Of a DNA stretch of 64,000 bases, positions 1 through 13,000 are shown piece after piece (position 1 is the first letter of the stretch; each line of letters opens with the position of its first letter). The notes beneath the pieces are model-generated. The model was not told where the DNA came from. It saw only the letters and a program-made list of their open reading frames with translations, and did not search any database. The stretch spans positions 15,737,976 to 15,801,975 of the forward strand of contig NC_051089.1 in assembly GCF_901709675.1 (NCBI RefSeq), in the 5' to 3' direction. Made by a program: the position numbers and the translations under genes. The DNA comes from Syngnathus acus (taxonomy: Eukaryota > Chordata > Actinopteri > Syngnathiformes > Syngnathidae).

Positions 1-696
1 ATTTGTAATTGATTGTAGGATACTGTATTCTTAAAACAAGCATCATACATTCTTTTAACTTTACTGCAATTTACTTAGCTGTGGTTTTCTAAATGTCCTT
101 GTAGAAACTTCAATAACAGCCATCAATCACCACATTGATAGTCACGTAATTTCCAGTCAATAAATAATACGATGCACCTCTGGAAATGTCACATTCAAAA
201 CAAAGGCACAAACTGGGCAATAAATGTTATCAAATGTGCATTTGGACATTTCCTGGAAACTAAATCATGCATGTGGTCATACATTTTATGCGTTCTTTGT
301 TCATGAGTGGTTGATCAGACGATCGGTATAGTGCACAGGTATCCAACTCTAGGCTATAGGGAGCCAGATCCAGCTCACCGCATTATTTAATGTGTCGTTC
401 ATGTTCTGTGTTAAAATGCCCAAATTGTAAATTGTCTTCACTTTACAAACAGTGAGATTTGCAAGCATTTTGTCACCAGTTTCTCTTTACTTTAAATGAA
501 ACAAATGAGAGTTCAACACTTTTCATTTGCTTCTGATTTTCAAACAAGTTATGCAATTATGCTTTTAAGGTCATTAAAGCCCTCAGAGAAACGAGAACTA
601 CGATGGAGCAAAAAATTAGTTTGATACACATGGTATTGTGGGATGGTCAGTTTTGCGTGCGAGCGTGCTAGTGAGAGAGTGACGCATGAAACATAC
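1..696. other. otog final intron, left part
   Basis: AT-rich sequence inside the last visible otog intron. I see no exon, RNA gene or recognisable repeat here. Confidence 0.5.
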
Positions 697-776
697 CGGT
701 CTGTTACTGCGACAGTCATTCTTCCTGATAGTCATCCTCACTGTCACCTTCTGACACGACTTCCCATCTTCTTTGC
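697..776 (-). other. otog: otog exon 54: first half of C-terminal cystine knot (CTCK)
   Basis: After a GTGTGAACAG acceptor, the 80-bp exon reads [20 protein letters not shown] and CRSNRP up to a CCG|GTATGT donor, phase 0. This is the start of the CTCK dimerisation domain. The rest (the CxGxC and CC core) is not in positions 1-696 in any frame that I could see, so the last exon lies beyond the left edge. Confidence 0.85.
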
Positions 777-3700
777 CTGTTCACACATAGGCAGGCCAAA
801 GCAAACCAAATATGAACAAGCACAACACAAAGAGCATCGGTGTCTGTAACATAGCAAACACCAAGTGGAAGGAACACTCCAAAGAGAAGGTTGAGGAGGG
901 AGAAGAGCACCGATATTCCAAATCATGCACGAGCAAGATTTAACCAGATTGATGAGCAACGCTTAACCTAATAGTAACCTAATAGTAATTACATTTCTAA
1001 ATCCTTGAGGTAAATGAAAACCAAATAAAAAAAATTAAGTGATGCGTTGATGAGCAACGCTTAACCTAGTAGTAACCTAATAGTAATTACCATTCTAAAT
1101 CCTTAAGGTAAATGAAAAACAAATTTAAAAAGAAGACAAATTAAATCAGTTCAATTCACTAAAAATTTCAAGACGGTGTTTTATTAAAAGTATACAGTAT
1201 ACACAATATGATTATATATTTGTAAATAAACAACAATACTGTGTTGGCTTTGCTTTGTAACCCATAGGCAACATCTGTAATGCTTGTCAAGAACAACATT
1301 TTGGGTGATTTAATTAGAGTATAATTAATCGCTATAATTTATCCTGGACCCTGATGACTTTGAGAATGTCAAACTAATTTAAATTAGCTTTTGTATTTAA
1401 AAACAAATACTACTCAGTCGTGTGAACCACCATGGAAAAAATACGTGCGTGTGACGGATAGACGACTAATCACATGGTGCGAGTGACGGATAGAAGACTA
1501 ATCACACAGTCAATCTATTTAACTCTGTCGCATAACCATGAAAGAGAGACGAGCTTGCTTTGTTCCAGCCGCCATCACGGCAGTGCTTCAGTGATGATGC
1601 CAGAGCCACATTTATCTGATGAATGTTCTGAATGTGCTTGGACCTACTGACGGGTCAGTCTATTAAGAGGCTACAGCAATGTTTGTGCACTTAAAAACTA
1701 AATCAAATATTTTTTTACAGTAATAACATGATACTGATACCTCTGACAGTTTCAATGAAAATTATTTCAAGCTCTAATCGTTGTCATACAGCGCTAATTG
1801 CTGAAGCCAGTTGGACACTTCTATTTTGTGTTACAATATTTCAGAACTATGAAGATCAGCTTTAAATATAACTACACACCCATCAGGCAAAGCCAACTCA
1901 GTGGACTCTTTGTCAACAGTCAGGGTTCATGTTACGTGGGAGTCACTGGGGACTCGAGCTCCCACGAGGGAACAGTCATTAAAGTCATCCACCTGTGGGG
2001 GTTTTTTGCACCGGCGTAATTTCTTTATGATGTCATCATCTGATTAAAAAAACATAACTTTGTGTGAATTAGATACACCAGTCTGTGTCAGGTATCTGTA
2101 TTATTTTATTTTATTTTGAACTTTTATTTGAATGGATGTTGCACTAAAATTGTAGATACTGCACCAAACTGGACTTTCCCCTTGTACAGCTAAGAATTCT
2201 ATTCTATTCTATCAGGTTAAAATCTTGAGACAGCAATGCAACGTAGTTGTCGGTATGTCTTGTAGCCTACAGTTTTAATTGCAGGCTCAAGAAATGTGAT
2301 TGTTTTGTTGAAAAGAATCATCGTGTGTATATATGGGTTGTGAGAAAGCAAATTAGGCTGTCAGAACTACTATATGTTGGACTTGGGAAGCACAGTGCAT
2401 CACATAACAGCTTTGGTTTCTCAGCAAGCTAGTGGAAGAATGCAGGAGCATGGCAACCTTCTAAAGCAGCTACTTGGGAAAATGTCCCCAAACACCAAAC
2501 CACATCACTATCAACTATGGCGGACATGCAGACATCTAAGGCCAACTACTGGGTCTCTACCAACAGCACATTGTTGGCAATCAACAATGCACTGCCCAAA
2601 CAGTGCTAAATGTGGAGCGAGTGTAGAGACAACTCAAAGTGCTTTACATAAAACATTATGGATAGACAAAGTTTTTATTTAATTCACACTTGTTGGTTTT
2701 ACACCCTCGAGTGACAAAGAGCTCGAAGCAAGCTTTGATTTGGAAAAGTGTTATTCACTAAATATGAGTGCATTTCAATGAGTTTAAAGAACATGTGTAA
2801 AGATTAAAGATTAAAGTCCCAATGATCGTCACACACACACCTGGGTGTGGTGAAATTTGTCCTCTGCATTTAACCCATCCCCATGTGATTTTAATCCATC
2901 CCCTGGGGGAGAGGGGAGCAGTGAGCAGCAGCGGTGCCGCGCTCGGGAATCAGTTGGTGATCTAACCCCCCAATTCCAACCCTTAATGCTGAGTGCCAAG
3001 CAGGGAGGCAATGGGTCCCATTTTTATAGTCTTTGGTATGACCCGGCCGGGGTTTGAACCCACAACCTTCCAGTCTCAGGGCGGACACTCTACCACTAGG
3101 CCACTGAGCTGGTGTAAGTGGTAAAACTGTATTTTAATGGTCTCGCTAAAAGGTGGATTTTCACCTATTGCGGATGGGTCTGGATTTTTTCTTTTTTGTT
3201 TGCAATGAACGGGTGTTCACTGTATACCAGCTCTTGTTCTGTTTACGTGTTGCATGTATTTTCTACTCCAGTATAAAATAAAAGTTGAGAGGACAGCCCT
3301 ACTTCGGTGTGTTATACCGGGAACATTTTGGAGGGAATGAGTACATTGTTGAATATCAACAATATGCGGTTGTAGTTTTGGTACCTCTTTCGCAGTTTGT
3401 GTTTACTGTGGGAGTCAGGGAGCTAACAGGGAATGGGAACAGAAGGAATCCGGTACCTGGTGGGATTTGTACATGTTGGTAAGCTGCAGCACATAAACCA
3501 CTAAGCCACTTACATGCTTTCAGGTGCTTTTCAGTGACTGTTAAAACAGCAGCCGTTTTATTTTCACTGAAAATTACACCGAAAAAAAGCACACTAATGT
3601 GAATACTCAGAAGACAATCCTGACAGCAGAGCAAGAGACAAATTTGACATTGTGGCTGGGAATTTAAACTGCACAGGTGAATATTACGTGTCAGAGGCAT

Positions 3701-4328
3701 GCTGGGCGACAAGCGAGTGTCAGTTACAGCCTACAGCTCTACACTAACTATATTACAGCTGTGCTATGCTAACATCACAAACTCACATGTCTTGCAACAT
3801 CCGTCCATGTAACTTAAGATAGTTCCTCCAATCTGCACACAAAAGAAAGCAAAAGTAATGAATCATCAAAACAATAACTAATTTAAAGGGGGCGGAGTTA
3901 ATAGTCTAGCGCTAACAAGGTAATATTTTTTTTTACCCTAATCCCAAAATGGACACAAGCCAACATGTTTTTGTGTGCACGTGTTTGATAATGCTGACCT
4001 TCATACACTCTGTTTCATTGAAGGGGGGACAGCTGAAGGGGTAGGAGATCAGTGTCGGGCCAGACAGAGTGTCTGAGCATTCAAACTTCAGGCAGTTGGA
4101 CACCCAAGATTTCCCTGGCTGAAAACACATTCATATGAACTATTCATCTATATTATATAGTTAGAATGAATATAGAATATGTTGACACTAATTGCCCACC
4201 TTATAGAGCATTGTTGACCCATTTTCATGAGTGTAAAGGCATGATATATTCTTGCAAACTCCACAGCACGTAGATTGGTCTTTTGCAGGGATATAGATCT
4301 GATTCTACCACACACACACACACGCACG

Positions 4329-4370
<42 letters not shown>

Positions 4371-6926
4371 AACATTCAATTACGACTAGCCCACAAGGAG
4401 TTAGGTAATGTCACTGTTATCTAATACAAGGTCATATGTTGAAAGAGATGCCAATCTTTCTCACGGAATATTTACTTAGAACACTATTAAATAATCGTTT
4501 TACACTTCCAAAATTAATTTCATTTAATTACTGTAGAATGCTGATATAAAGACTATATATTTTAAATGTATTAATTATTGGACCTCATTTAAGAATCACA
4601 ACTCCAGCTCCCTACCACGGACCAAAAAGCATGTTTGCATAATTCCAAAGTCTCAGAAAATGAGCCAGCATTTTACTTTTAATTTCAAGTGATACATCTG
4701 AGGATTTTTTTAAACCCAAACCTTTGATCAAAATAGTTCCCACTTTATGTCTTACGATTTTACAGAGGGCCGAGCAGTTGGTGCTGCTGGTCCGGAGAAC
4801 GTGAAAGCCACTTGACATGTCCAGGGTGCGGCTGCACTGCCGGCTGTAGCATAAGCCGTCCTCACGATGTTCCACCAGGGTCTGACCGGGTCGCAGCACC
4901 CCCTGTACCACCCCCTGGTACAAGCATACCGCCTCTCGCACTGCATACACATCCACGGTTTGGATTGCATGGTTGAAATGAAAATACAATGTGGAGAATG
5001 AATAGCCAAAATGTTCATTAGTTTCAAACCACATTTTACAAGCCAAAGAAACTGCATCCAAGTTCACTAGCCAGCTTATGATGTACATTAAGTAAAACTT
5101 CCTGTGAAATATTTTCTTTGGTGATATACAATAAATACATTTTGTGCAGATCAATCTATAACAATTACCGTTTTTTTCCATGTATAATGCGCCCCCATGT
5201 ATAATACGCACCCTAAAAATGGCATGTTGATGCTGGAAAAAAGCCTGTACCCATGTATAATACGCACCCAAATTTTGACTCCTACTTAAGTCCGTAAACG
5301 TAAAATTATTTCAGAAAAAAGATCATCTTTGGGAACAACCGGATGTTATTCTGCCGGTCAGTATCACTGCGCATGCGCTAGCAAACTCAATAGCGAAGAA
5401 ATGTTTCGGATTTGTGTAGGGTACATTGTGACAGCAAACGAGCAGGTGATCGAGCAAGCGTCTGATACGAGAGCATTGTGTTCGTATGGAGCGTGTTTGA
5501 AGTGAACAGCAGAGAAGAAAGCGCATCTGTAATGGCGGCCTCCGTATGATATCCGGATTAAAAAAATAAAAAAATAAAAAAATAATTGTACCCATGTATA
5601 ATGCGCACCCCAGATTTTAGGACAATAAATTAGTTAAATTTTGCGCATTATACGTGGGAAAAAACGGTATTTTTCTTCAGATTTTATTTTTCATCTGTAC
5701 AATGAATTATAATGAATCACTTCAGCGTATGAAGTTCCACTGGGTATATGAGGCCAATTTGAAACAACAATACTCACCACACTTGTATCTTTTGCAGGCA
5801 CATTGATTCTGTGGGTCAGACAGGAAGGCCTGCTCCAGCTGAGGAGCCTCTCCCTGCACAACACGATCAGATGCATGTTGATATTTAATGATCTGTGCAC
5901 TCCTACATATAAAATGTATATATATACTATTTTGTTCTGATATGATGTGCAAACAGGGGTCCCCTAACTACCAAGCAGACGGACCAGTCCCAGTCCGGGT
6001 CAGCAAGTCCTTTGGGAGACTGAACCAAAACTATTCATTGTTATTTTTATTTGATTATTTATTTTAGTTCATCATCGGAGTCATCAGAGTCTTTTGTTCT
6101 GAAAATCTGTTATATTTGCACATGCCTGTCCAAAAGCTGAGATGATAGAATCAAGACCCTACAACTTTGAAGAAAAAGAAAGCTGTACTTAAAGACAGTT
6201 TTGTCAGTTCTACTTAAGGTACGGGTTATTGCTTACAGGTATCCCATGCACCAAACCTTTCTACGGAAAATGTGGCGACAGGCTCGCGATAATTATACAA
6301 CAATTAAATTGAGCGTATTGGTAAGTTGTATTTTATAAGTTGCTTTCATGTTAATTTTAGGTTTTTATACAGGTCTACCACAATATACCTTTACATGAAA
6401 CTGGTCCAAGCCACAAAAAAAGCATAACGCACATCCAGCTCTGACATCTCAAGTGCAAAAAAGGCAGATTTTAAGGACTTGAACATACCAGTTCACATTT
6501 GGGAGGAGCAATCTTGTCACAGGAGCACACTGAAAACAAAATATGATATGAAGTCTAGAAATATGTAATTGAAAGACCAAGCAATTCAAGAGAATCTGAG
6601 AATACAGTGAATGCTACACATCACAATATATATATATATATATATATATGAAAAACTGAATATATTTCATATACTATATTTTATGTTGTACCGCATGTGT
6701 GGTTGGCACAGCAGTGATCTGAACTGGTCACTGACACCAGTGCCATCCCAATTGGACAGCTGAGTTGAGGACATCTAGAAGGTTCACATACTAAACACAC
6801 ACACAACACATTCACATACAGGTTCATTATTATGGAGTAAAAAAGTTAAAGAAAAATATGCGTTTTTTGTTTCTGTAATTGTTTATGTGTGTGCGTGTGT
6901 GTGTGTGAGCGTGTTTGTGTGCGTGC

Positions 6927-7014
<88 letters not shown>

Positions 7015-10000
7015 GCGTGTGTGTCTGCGTGAATGCTTGTGAACTAACCACATTGGTAGGTGGGGCAGCAGTGATCCTTGGTGTTAGGGCCCACAGTCAG
7101 AACCTCCCCATCCCGACACAGTGGAGGAGTGTCCACACAAGATGAACAGACTACAGTAAATAAGCACACAAGTTCTTAATCACACTGTACAACACACATA
7201 TGATTACAGTAGAAAACATTACCCTATTTACCGGACTATAAGTCGCTCCGGAGTACAAGTTGTACCAGCCATAAAATGTATAATAAAGAAGTAAAAGACA
7301 TATATAGGTTGCACTGGAGTATAAGTCGCATTTTTGGGGGAAATGTACTTGATAAAATCTAACACCAAGAACAGACATGTCATCTTGAAAGGCAATTTAA
7401 AATAAAAATAGAATAGAGGCAACAACAGGATGAATAATAGTACGGTATGCTAACGTTACATGACACATAAACAACAAACTGAGAACGTGCCTGACATAAC
7501 ATATTAAGAGTTATTCAGATAACTATAGCATAAATAACATGCTAACAAGTTTACAAAACGTGTCACTCCAAATCACTAAATCCAATGAAATCTTCATCCT
7601 CTGTGTCACTTTTAAACAACTCCGCTAACTCCGGAGGTAGAATAAACGTCTTCTACATCAGAGGTCCTCAACCATATTTATTTATATAAAGGCCGGTCCG
7701 CGAAAATATTTCTGACACGTAACCGGTCCGTGGCACAAAAAATGTTGCGGACCACTTGCAGTTCCAATTATTCCACGGGCCTAGAGCGCCCTCTTGCGGT
7801 TTAGTGTGAAAATAACATGTGAAATTCTATAATAATGTGTTAATAATTTCACACATAAGTCGCTCCTGAGTATAAGTCGCACCCCCAGCCAAACTATGAA
7901 AAAAACAGCAACTTATCGTCCGGAAAATACGGTACTTGTTGGCTATATTCGTTACAAAAATAAAAATAATTGTTTGATACTTACTGCAGATGTGAGTCAG
8001 GCAGCAACTGTCATGTGTTCTGGTCGTGACCAAGGACTGGTCACTTCTACAGGTGGGAATATCTGCCTCACAACTTGTGGGATCACACTCTGTAACCAAT
8101 GTGCAATTGACATAATGTACTTTGCACATGTGCAGATCAGTGATTCCCGAATGTGCCATGAGCGATACGAGTATCACAGGAAATTATCCATATTTTACTT
8201 AATTCATCTGACAATTATATAGTATACAGTCCCCATCCAGCAATGTATAGTGAAAAACAGAACAATTACATGATCTCCCATTGGATGCTGCATAAGGCAT
8301 TCCTGTTGAGTTCTGTCATGCAGAAATTTGGGCCGGGTAGTATGCCCTTAAAATAGAAATTTCACAAAATTAACAGTTCCCATTTTACTCATTTATTCCC
8401 TTCACTTATAGAAAGAACAAATAGCATTATTCAAAACGTGTTAAACTATTCAATTTAATACATTAAAATTTTAATTACTTAACTATTGTACTTATTAAAT
8501 TATTTTTTGTTTCCAGGGATTTGCTTGTTACAAACAAGCTTTGAAACTTTTTTCATTCAAGTTTATTTTTTCATTAACCTGCATCAACTTTAAGATATTA
8601 AAAATATCTTTCTTTCTGACTCCGCTTTTGCGACGGTTCGCAGCCATGTGGTTAAGGTCAGCACTGCAAGTCAGTGACATGTGGTTTGTCCCATGGAAGT
8701 CGCAAACAAATTCAAATTAACTGATAAAATGGATTAATTGCCCGGCGCTAGCAGGACTATATATTTGGACCAGAGGCTGTCACTGTGTACTCACCGCACA
8801 CATAGTCTGGGCAGCACGAGTCTTTTCGGTAGTATGACACCAGCTTCTCCCCATATTTACAGTCAGGAGGCAGGAGGTCACAATGAGTCTGATTACACAC
8901 TGCAAAGTCATATGACGTCATCTTATGTTTTTTAATAACTTGATGAGCTCCATACTGTATTGGTGCTGGACACTCTGTGGCCTTACCACAGACTTTACGG
9001 GGGCAGCAACTGGTGTCATCTGCCAGGCTGACGACCACCTCTCCTGCTCGCTGGCACACAGGCGCCGTCGTGGTGGAACAGTTGTACTCCACAGGGATGA
9101 CTGTGTCCTTGTCGCAGCGGTACATGCAGCAGGAGTCATTTGAGGCCTTCCACACCTCACCGTGTGCACGTGGAATGCCAGAACTGTCAGTGCAGGCTAC
9201 ACAAATATCACAATTGAGTCATCCAAGTGCTTACATGCCATTTTCCATACAAACTGCTGTAGGGATTTCTTACCACACTTGTTGGGGGGTATGCAGAGGG
9301 CAGTATATGGCCGATGGAGAAGCGTTCCTTCCGGGCAGGCACAACCCTCAGTGAGGCCTGAACATTGGTCTGGGTCTAAATCAGAATTCTGGTTTGGACA
9401 TGACTGAGCTGTGCAGACCGGCAGACAGGCATGATATCGCAGCGTTTCAGGGCACATGAAGGCTACAGGAAGAGAGACACAAAGAGAATGCACTGGACAG
9501 TGTTTCCAAGTGAATTATGTAGATGCACAAACCGTCTTTATGCATCTTTTTAACAGATTAAGGCATACAAATTTGATACCTTTTGATAAGTTTTGAAGGC
9601 CACTTTGATATACTTTCATTGTGAAGACCTCTCATTTGGTAAACGACGCCACAAGAAGCAGGCAGTGTGGGTTTGTAATTATACCACAATAATTTAAAAT
9701 AATATTTTGCATTGAAATTCTTTATATTCTATATGAAGTAATTATGAAATGGCTGCAATGATTGCAACTTTCATGTATCACTGAAAGGAAATGAAATAAG
9801 TCATAAATTGTCTTGTTAGTTGTTCTACCCAATTGGACAACTACAGTATATGCCATTTTAAGACCACCCCACTTTGATAGGTAAATTTACAGTTTAAATA
9901 TACTATTTGAAAATAATTGGGGACTTTTTTCAGAATTTTGAGAAATCAGAAAATACATGTTTATATGACCTAATTGCTGAGACAAATGCATTTAAAAAAT

Positions 10001-13000
10001 CCAATTATGGTAAAAAAAAAAAAAAAACAGTAAAGAAAATAATGACAAGGGGATTGGAAAACCCAATTATGGTAAATAAACACATTAAAATGACTGAAGG
10101 TGAATGTGTTTTGGGGATTCAGTCTTACGACAGTAATCTGGTCTCCTCCACTCAATACAGACGTTGAATTTGTGGCAAGAGGCTACGTAGGCAGCCAGTG
10201 CCACACACTGGTTGTTCACATACTCCGCATCTTGGACCCAAACCTCACAAAAAGTACTTGGGGAAACCTAGACGAATAAAAACATGATTTCATTCTTCTT
10301 GGTAATCAATTGATGTCATAATGTGGTCATCTGTCTGACTGGCTAATTTGATTTAGGCTGAGAAACTACAATTCTGTAAATTACTTGCTTAATGTGTGAA
10401 CCTACAAAGGCATGGCATGGGAAGAAGACCGGTTTCTGCACCATGACCAGGCACCGTGAGCAGTCACTGGTGGAGCAGTTGAACTCTCTGCGTCGACTGT
10501 GACTGACATAGCTAATAGTGTTGGGAACCTCCCAGCTACTGATGAAGAGCGATGGATCCACGTTCCTCCCCACAGTGGTGCCATTGGCCAGAGTCAGGTC
10601 ATTACTTGGATCTCCATCACAGAAACCTACAGGGTGAGTGTGCGTGCCAATGCAGAAACACATAAAAGCTTAATGACATATAACAATAATAATAACAATA
10701 ACAATAATAATAATAGTAATCATAATAATAATAGGAGCAGCACGGTGGGTGACGCACTGGTTAGCATGTCCACCTCACAGTTAGGACGGTGCGGATTCGA
10801 TTCCACCTCCGGCCATCCCTGTGTGGAGTTTGCATGTTCTCCCTGTGCCTGCGTGGGCTTTCTCCGGGCACTCTGGTTTCCTCCCACATCCCAAAAACAT
10901 GCTTGGTAGGCCAATTGAGCACTCCAAATTGCCCCTAGGTGTGAGTGCGGATGGTTGTTTGTCTCTGTGTGCCCTGGGATTGGCTGGCAACCGATTCAGG
11001 GTGTCCCCCGCCTACTGCCCGATGACTGCTGGGATAGGCTCCAGCATGCCCGCAACCCTCGTGGGGACAAGCGGTACAGATGATGGATGGATGGACATCC
11101 CTGATCTAAGCACGAGTTTTCACTGTTCACTGTTTTCATGAGTTATGTGTTATACTGACTGATAATAGAGTTGTGATAACTACGAATAAATGATACATTC
11201 TTTCCTCATTAAGATGAGGGAGACCGGGGTCAATGACATATTAACACACACAGGAATCCTCTGCAGACAACTAACATGCATTATTTGGAACTTTGGGAAG
11301 CAAAATGAAATCTAAAGAGTAAACCCACATCAAGCATAGAGAAATAATGTAACCCAGACCCTACTTGCTGTCAAGCAAGAATGTATCCATAAATCTCTAC
11401 TAAAAAAAACATTAGTTATATTATCCCTTTTTCTTGTCTTTGACTGTGATAATGTTCCATAAAAAAGGAAACTTGAATAGATCTTGGATCTTAGAACTTT
11501 TTGTGTTAATTGATGCAAAATGAAATCATGTTGGGTACACTGCAGACTTGACTATTCAAGCCAGTTCATACCACATAGGCCCACAGTAGGCAGCTTCTTG
11601 CTGGAGCTGGGGCTTCCACTGTCGATCACCATCATTCCAGTGCTGTGATACCACTGCAGCTTGAGACCAGTAGGGCTTCGGATCAGATACATGTTGCCTG
11701 TGTCGTAGATCTCAAAACCAAGCTTTTTAAAACGAGGCCTGGCATATCGTGAGTTGACATACAGCTGCAGGAAAAATGTGCAATTTGTTAGTGTTAATAG
11801 TTCGATTTCATACTGGAGCCTTCCAGCCCTCATGTTTGAGTTACTATACGTATTAAGAACAAATAATCCACTTCGTCCTACCCTCCTCTGGAGCCTGTCG
11901 ATAATGATGCGGTCGAAATTATGGGTAATGTTGAGTGTTACCAAACATAGGTTTGTAAAATTCCACCGAAGCTTCAAAAGACATTCACATTTCAAAAAGT
12001 TATTTACATCAAATTGACAATAGTTTTTTTCTTTATGTATGACAATGGCTTACTTGTGAGTCTGATCCAGCAGGGCACTCCTGTACCAAAACACTGACTG
12101 TCTCATTGGGTAACTGACTCATTATGAACCAGGCAGCTTTATAGATGGCAACACTACTTCCGTCAAATGTGATCACATTCAAATCTGGAAACAAAGAGCA
12201 GCGACCTGCAACAGAAACCATGAAACAGTGACATCATGAATCTACTTACTCAACACTGGATTAGGTACATATAAATCAATCATTGTGTTTTTCGTACATG
12301 GACAGTCCCACTGGGGGCAACATTTGTCACCATTAACCAATATGGCAAAACCAAGAAGGCCACAGTTCATCGGCTCAGAGGAGAAGGAGCAGCTTTGGGA
12401 CTTATTGAACAAGACGAGCTGGCTGTCCACACAGATGAACTTGGTGCACTCATCAACAATCTCTGCATATGGAGGCTGATTTAAAAACATAAACAGAGTA
12501 GGAACATTCAAATCTTGTGCGGTTTATTCAACAACTGCAAAAATAATGTAATACTTTTTGTTTAGGAATTCTTTGCTTCCTTTTCGATTGCTGTTTTATC
12601 AATTAAATCTATTAGAAAGGACCATGGTGAGATGCTCAATAAATGGATGTTGTAAAGTGAACCCACCGTACACATCCTTGTGACAGATACAGCTGTGGCT
12701 GTTACACTATCTGATGTAGGCTTGGATTTTTCCAATGTTGTTACACCAGGACTGGTACGATTCATCCTATCCAGCACAGTTGTTTGGACTGTTTTGGTTA
12801 CAGGAATAGACGATATAGCAGGAGTAATAGCAGGTCTCTGAGTCTGGATGGTTATATCAAGTGGTGGAGATGTTACTGGTTGGGAAATGCCTGGTGCCGC
12901 TTCAGATTTTGTGGTTGTCAGGCCAGAGATTGGTATGGTTGCCTCAGGCATAGGAAGTGGGGCCACTGATGTGGGCATTGTTGTTGTGTCTGCTGGGGTT

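Larger units (their letters stand above)
4756..9196 (-). other. otog: otog exons 43-50: Cys-rich VWC-like tail
   Basis: Exons 8987-9196, 8795-8899, 7985-8089, 7049-7150, 6692-6790, 6489-6529, 5778-5853 and 4756-4940. Most are about 100-bp phase 1-1 modules, each with a repeated D.CC...YxC signature: [59 protein letters not shown]. The exon 43/44 intron is only 87 bp and is open in part, so a naive reading runs through it; the GTAAGG donor and TTTGCAG acceptor restore the conserved KVCVCNQTHC junction. Exon 50 encodes [20 protein letters not shown]. Confidence 0.87.
9274..12475 (-). other. otog: otog exons 36-42: VWD4, C8-4 and TIL4
   Basis: Exon 36 (12298-12475) encodes [16 protein letters not shown] and [12 protein letters not shown]4 spans exons 12054-12205 ([20 protein letters not shown]), 11882-11971, 11572-11764 ([20 protein letters not shown] ... 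VGLCG) and 10406-10626 ([19 protein letters not shown]). Exon 41 (10129-10267) is the C8 part ([16 protein letters not shown]), exon 42 (9274-9462) the TIL (CPNQNSDL...[12 protein letters not shown]). The donor of exon 40 is taken as TTT|GTAGGT because the more obvious G|GTTCAC would break the phase into exon 41. Confidence 0.88.

Noticed and set aside
2374-2682. Plus-strand ORF of 102 codons
   Set aside because: No domain, no splice context, and ordinary AT-rich intron composition within the otog transcription unit.
6830-7145. ORFs of repeated His-Thr or Cys-Val
   Set aside because: Pure translation of the GT/CA microsatellite. The same holds at 4148-4375, 44016-44343, 45703-46173, 54044-54374 and 57617-58057.
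8757-9155. Continuous minus-strand ORF across otog exons 43-44
   Set aside because: It runs through an 87-bp intron that happens to be open; splicing at GTAAGG/TTTGCAG gives the conserved KVCVCNQ junction and the proper phase.
10720-11141. Overlapping ORFs with [10 protein letters not shown] or [14 protein letters not shown] wording
   Set aside because: Translations of the SINE; the same peptide strings occur at 54.6-55.0, 57.6 and 60.2-60.6 kb.
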